This document shows positions 61,745 to 64,000 of a stretch of DNA of 64,000 bases, in pieces. Numbering within the stretch: the stretch's first letter is position 1; the number at the start of each line of letters is the position of its first letter. Below the pieces are notes generated by a model. The model saw nothing but the letters and a program-made list of their open reading frames with translations. It made no database searches and had not been told where the DNA came from. A program made the position numbers and the translations under genes. Source of the stretch: Fervidobacterium changbaicum (GTDB lineage Bacteria > Thermotogota > Thermotogae > Thermotogales > Fervidobacteriaceae). The stretch lies in the NCBI RefSeq assembly GCF_004117075.1, contig NZ_CP026721.1, positions 744,001 through 808,000 of the forward strand. Direction: 5' to 3'.

Positions 61745-61787
61745 AAACAGCGCCTCCCAACCCTCGCATTAAGATGCAATTTCCCAA

Positions 61788-62141
61788 TTAAAACCGATTT
61801 TTAGAAGTTTTACTAGGAATCATATGTATGTTTTCCATAGGAGGTAACCTATACACCCTCCATCTTGTTCTTATCTTCGTTGCAAACAATCCATCCTCAA
61901 CCTCAATTATATCACTTAACGACACAGAAAAGTATATCGTTGAAAGTTCGCTGTTTGAGACTTCCAGCTTTAAGATAAGGCTTTCTACTAAAAGTAATAA
62001 CAGACCGGCGTAGCTGGACATAACTAGAAAGAGCACCAAACTCGATAACTGCAAAGAAAAAAGATAGAGCACAACTGGTGTGCTCAATATAACTGATGAT
62101 AATATTAGCAATTTATACCACTTCTTCACTCTCATGACCAT
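61788..62141 (-). CDS. hypothetical membrane protein with two predicted helices
   Basis: A 117-residue protein. Two hydrophobic segments at about 10-29 (LLILSSVILSTPVVLYLFSL) and 31-50, followed by a soluble C-terminal domain with IYFSVSLSDIIEVEDGLFA and RTRWRVYRLPPMENIHMI, which resembles a membrane-anchored PH-like (bPH2) tail. The chosen ATG lies six bases after AAGGTAG; other in-frame ATGs at 62147 and 62135 are possible. The upstream sequence is the rpmB terminator, so this gene may be expressed by read-through only. Confidence 0.58.
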   Translation of the reverse strand: MVMRVKKWYKLLILSSVILSTPVVLYLFSLQLSSLVLFLVMSSYAGLLLLLVESLILKLEVSNSELSTIYFSVSLSDIIEVEDGLFATKIRTRWRVYRLPPMENIHMIPSKTSKNRF

Positions 62142-62155
62142 AATCATCTACCTTC

Positions 62156-62184
62156 AAAAAAAGCGGGGTGTTTCCCCGCTTTTT
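62156..62184 (-). terminator. intrinsic terminator of rpmB
   Basis: AAAAAGCGGGG and CCCCGCTTTTT form an 11-bp stem with a 5-base loop and extra T residues on the minus strand, directly after the rpmB stop codon (overlapping it by two bases) and 15 bases before the next start. Confidence 0.9.
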
Positions 62185-62404
62185 ATGCCTCCACTGAAAC
62201 GGATTGTGATTTGCTTACGTACCTTTTGACCTTTCCAGCCTTCAGACAGCTTGTGCAGACGTTCATCCTTTTTACAGTTCCGTCATCAAGCAAAACTCTC
62301 ACTTTCTGGACATTTGGCTTGAACCATCTGTTCGTGTGTCTGTTGGAGTGGCTGACGTTTTTACCTGCTCTTGGTTCTTTTCCGCAAATTTCGCACTTTG
62401 CCAT
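62183..62404 (-). CDS. rpmB: 50S ribosomal protein L28
   Basis: A 73-residue L28 of the large ribosomal subunit. Zinc-binding Cys pairs [18 protein letters not shown] and [12 protein letters not shown], and [15 protein letters not shown] in between. Start at the ATG after AAAGGAGGAAGCGGTC; an 18-codon longer frame lacks a site. Confidence 0.95.
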   Translation of the reverse strand: MAKCEICGKEPRAGKNVSHSNRHTNRWFKPNVQKVRVLLDDGTVKRMNVCTSCLKAGKVKRYVSKSQSVSVEA

Positions 62405-62487
62405 GACCGCTTCCTCCTTTATTTTGATTTTAATTGCTTTATATTTCCTGTGTTTCAAACAACGCGGTAGAAACCACTACGTGGTAT

Positions 62488-62515
62488 ATTATACCAATTC
62501 TCTTTGCAAATTCAA
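62488..62515 (-). promoter_or_regulatory. promoter of rpmB
   Basis: Minus strand TTGAAT (62515-62510), 16-base spacer, TATAAT (62493-62488) with a TGG extension. Same architecture as the rpmH promoter. Transcription should begin near 62481. Confidence 0.8.
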
Positions 62516-62543
62516 GTAGGATTTTTTGTAGCTTTCGTTAATT

Positions 62544-63959
62544 TTATTTGATTTCTTGGACTTGGACTGTATTAGTTGTTCCGGGTTTTCCCCATGGAAT
62601 GCCGGCAACGATAACAACCTTATCACCGGTCTGGACGAATCCGAGTTCTTTTGCCTTTCTTGTAACCTCTTCTATCATCTCGTCCGTTGTTAAGCTCCTT
62701 TCGAGCATTACCGGAACCACACCCCAAACCAAAGACAACCTGCAGAAGGTTTCGTAGCAGTTTGTTGCAGCCATTATAGGTATCGATGGTTTGTATTTAG
62801 AAACATGTATAGCAGTTGCCCCTGTACCCGTTGCCGTTATTATGAGCTTTGCATCGATGTTCTTAGCCAGATTCGTCGCTGCATAGGAAATGGCACTTGG
62901 CAAATCCAAACTCGAGGAATACTCTTTTAACCAGTCGAGCCTAAACGTTTCGTACTCTTCCATGTAAGCCTCCGTGTTCTTAGCAACCTCATCCATAACT
63001 CGGACCGCTTCACATGGATACTTACCAATGGAGGTCTCCGCTGATAGCATTACCGCATCTGTTCCGTCCAAAATAGCGTTGGATATATCCGTTACCTCGG
63101 CTCTCGTTGGAGTTGCACTATTTATCATACTTTCAAGCATCTGCGTTGCAGTTATTACGGGCTTTTTGTAAAGATTGGCAACCTCTATTATCCTTTTCTG
63201 AGCGATTGGAACCTGCGCTATCGGTATTTCTACGCCTAAATCTCCACGCGCAACCATAACAGCATCAGCCTTTAGAACAATTTCTTCCAAGTTGTCTAGC
63301 GCTTGAGCAGTTTCTATCTTAGCTACGATGGGAATACTTGTTAACTTCTTCGCATCTTCAACGTCTTTCGCCTTTCTGACAAATGACAGTGCGAAGTAGT
63401 CTATGCCTTCCTCGTTCCCGAGTTGGATGAATTCTTTATCCCTTTCTGTGATGGATGGTATAGAAACATCGACGCCTGGAAGATTGACACCACGCTTGTG
63501 AGTGATTGTTCCTCCACGTTCAATCGTGCACAATATCGTCTTACTTGACTTATCGACACTCTTTACACTTAATGCCACAGCTCCGTCATTTATTAGAATC
63601 TTCTCGCCTGGCTTGATTTCTTCATACAACTTATCGTAATTTATCCAGAAACGCTGTGCGTTCCCGACGAATTCTTCGCCGCAGATAACCTCAACCTCTT
63701 TTCCATCCTCAAGCGTTACATATTCCGTTTCAAACTTACCAGTTCTTATCTTCGGACCTGCCAAATCAAGAAGTATAGCGAACTGATATCCTCCTTCTCT
63801 TACCCTCTTTAGTCTCTTAATTCTTTCCCTGTGGACATCGATAGTTTCATGAGAAGAGTTCAACCTAAAGACATTAACTCCGCACTCTAAGAGTTTAACG
63901 ATATTCTCTTCTGATTCACTTGCTGGTCCTATAGTTGCAACTATCTTCGTTTTTCGCAC
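62544..63959 (-). CDS. pyk: pyruvate kinase
   Basis: A 471-residue glycolytic enzyme converting phosphoenolpyruvate and ADP to pyruvate and ATP. N-terminal MRKTKIVATIGPASESEENI, RLNSSHETIDVHRERI, LDLAGPKIRTG, the catalytic Lys region DYFALSFVRKAKDVED, VARGDLGVEIP, and ITATQMLESMINSATPTRAE are all present. The start is GTG with GGAGGTGTAAAC upstream. Complete in the window. No extra C-terminal PEP-utiliser domain. Confidence 0.97.
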   Translation of the reverse strand: MRKTKIVATIGPASESEENIVKLLECGVNVFRLNSSHETIDVHRERIKRLKRVREGGYQFAILLDLAGPKIRTGKFETEYVTLEDGKEVEVICGEEFVGNAQRFWINYDKLYEEIKPGEKILINDGAVALSVKSVDKSSKTILCTIERGGTITHKRGVNLPGVDVSIPSITERDKEFIQLGNEEGIDYFALSFVRKAKDVEDAKKLTSIPIVAKIETAQALDNLEEIVLKADAVMVARGDLGVEIPIAQVPIAQKRIIEVANLYKKPVITATQMLESMINSATPTRAEVTDISNAILDGTDAVMLSAETSIGKYPCEAVRVMDEVAKNTEAYMEEYETFRLDWLKEYSSSLDLPSAISYAATNLAKNIDAKLIITATGTGATAIHVSKYKPSIPIMAATNCYETFCRLSLVWGVVPVMLERSLTTDEMIEEVTRKAKELGFVQTGDKVVIVAGIPWGKPGTTNTVQVQEIK

Positions 63960-64000
63960 GTTTACACCTCCAATCTACGTTTTTCTAATGTATGCTTTAC

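Overview
The window looks like chromosomal DNA of a thermophilic member of the Thermotogota, most likely Fervidobacterium. This is inferred from protein character, moderate GC, the porG-porD-porA order, split TrpB2, GH57 branching enzyme with a DUF4912 partner, SpoVS and GPH/ABC sugar uptake systems; no marker was compared by search. Nearly all genes lie on the minus strand. Plus-strand exceptions are the two insertion sequences, the sugar ABC/hydrolase block at 15.3-20.5 kb and the tRNA/rpmH-yidC block at 42.7-47.3 kb.

Layout: pyruvate:ferredoxin oxidoreductase genes porA (cut by the window edge), porD, porG (0-1.6 kb); GH57 branching enzyme and DUF4912 protein (1.7-4.1 kb); IS copy A (4.1-5.2 kb); polar amino-acid ABC importer (5.5-7.8 kb); an envelope-type protein, glyS-glyQ, an AEC carrier, a barrel-like protein and an NlpC/P60 hydrolase (7.9-15.0 kb); a sugar ABC importer with two alpha/beta hydrolases (15.3-20.5 kb); a minor-pseudopilin operon with an FG-GAP repeat protein (20.5-25.0 kb); a PepV-like dipeptidase; then a 13.4 kb catabolic operon (26.6-40.0 kb).

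The 26.6-40.0 kb operon is the most interesting part. In transcription order (from 40.0 kb downward) it encodes a sugar ABC binding protein and two permeases, a GPH-family transporter, an EamA-type transporter, an iron-type alcohol dehydrogenase, a split transketolase, a GH31 enzyme that aligns closely with E. coli sulfoquinovosidase YihQ, a sugar isomerase of the fucose/arabinose isomerase superfamily, an RpiB-like isomerase lacking the usual phosphate-pocket residues, and a LacI regulator. Together these supply every step expected of the sulfoquinovose transketolase (sulfo-TK) route: sulfoquinovoside to sulfoquinovose, to sulfofructose, two transketolase cleavages with a sulfotetrose isomerisation between them, and reduction of sulfoacetaldehyde to isethionate. 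Two copies of a TGGTAACGTTATCA operator precede the operon and a close relative lies before the 15.3 kb ABC operon. A TauE/SafE-type exporter lies just upstream.

The remainder is mostly housekeeping: GNAT, TSUP and VIT-type genes; a Glu-Val-Phe tRNA cluster; rpmH-rnpA-yidD-yidC-jag-cupin; a Pro-Gly-Arg-His-Arg tRNA cluster; spoVS; a Leu/Ile/Val-type binding protein; trpB2; a radical SAM protein; a RemA-like protein; ychF, truB, pheS; IS copy B; a DUF368 protein, a phosphatase, topA, a YhaM-like nuclease, alr, rpmB and pyk. Upstream of trpB2 is an unannotated transcription attenuator: a short leader ORF with four consecutive Trp codons, a 1:2 hairpin, a competing 13-bp antiterminator and an intrinsic terminator.

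The two 1041-bp IS copies each have a 13-bp terminal inverted repeat and an 8-bp target duplication, and each sits immediately upstream of the ribosome binding site of a minus-strand gene (DUF4912 gene, pheS). I saw no CRISPR array, rRNA gene, prophage or origin.
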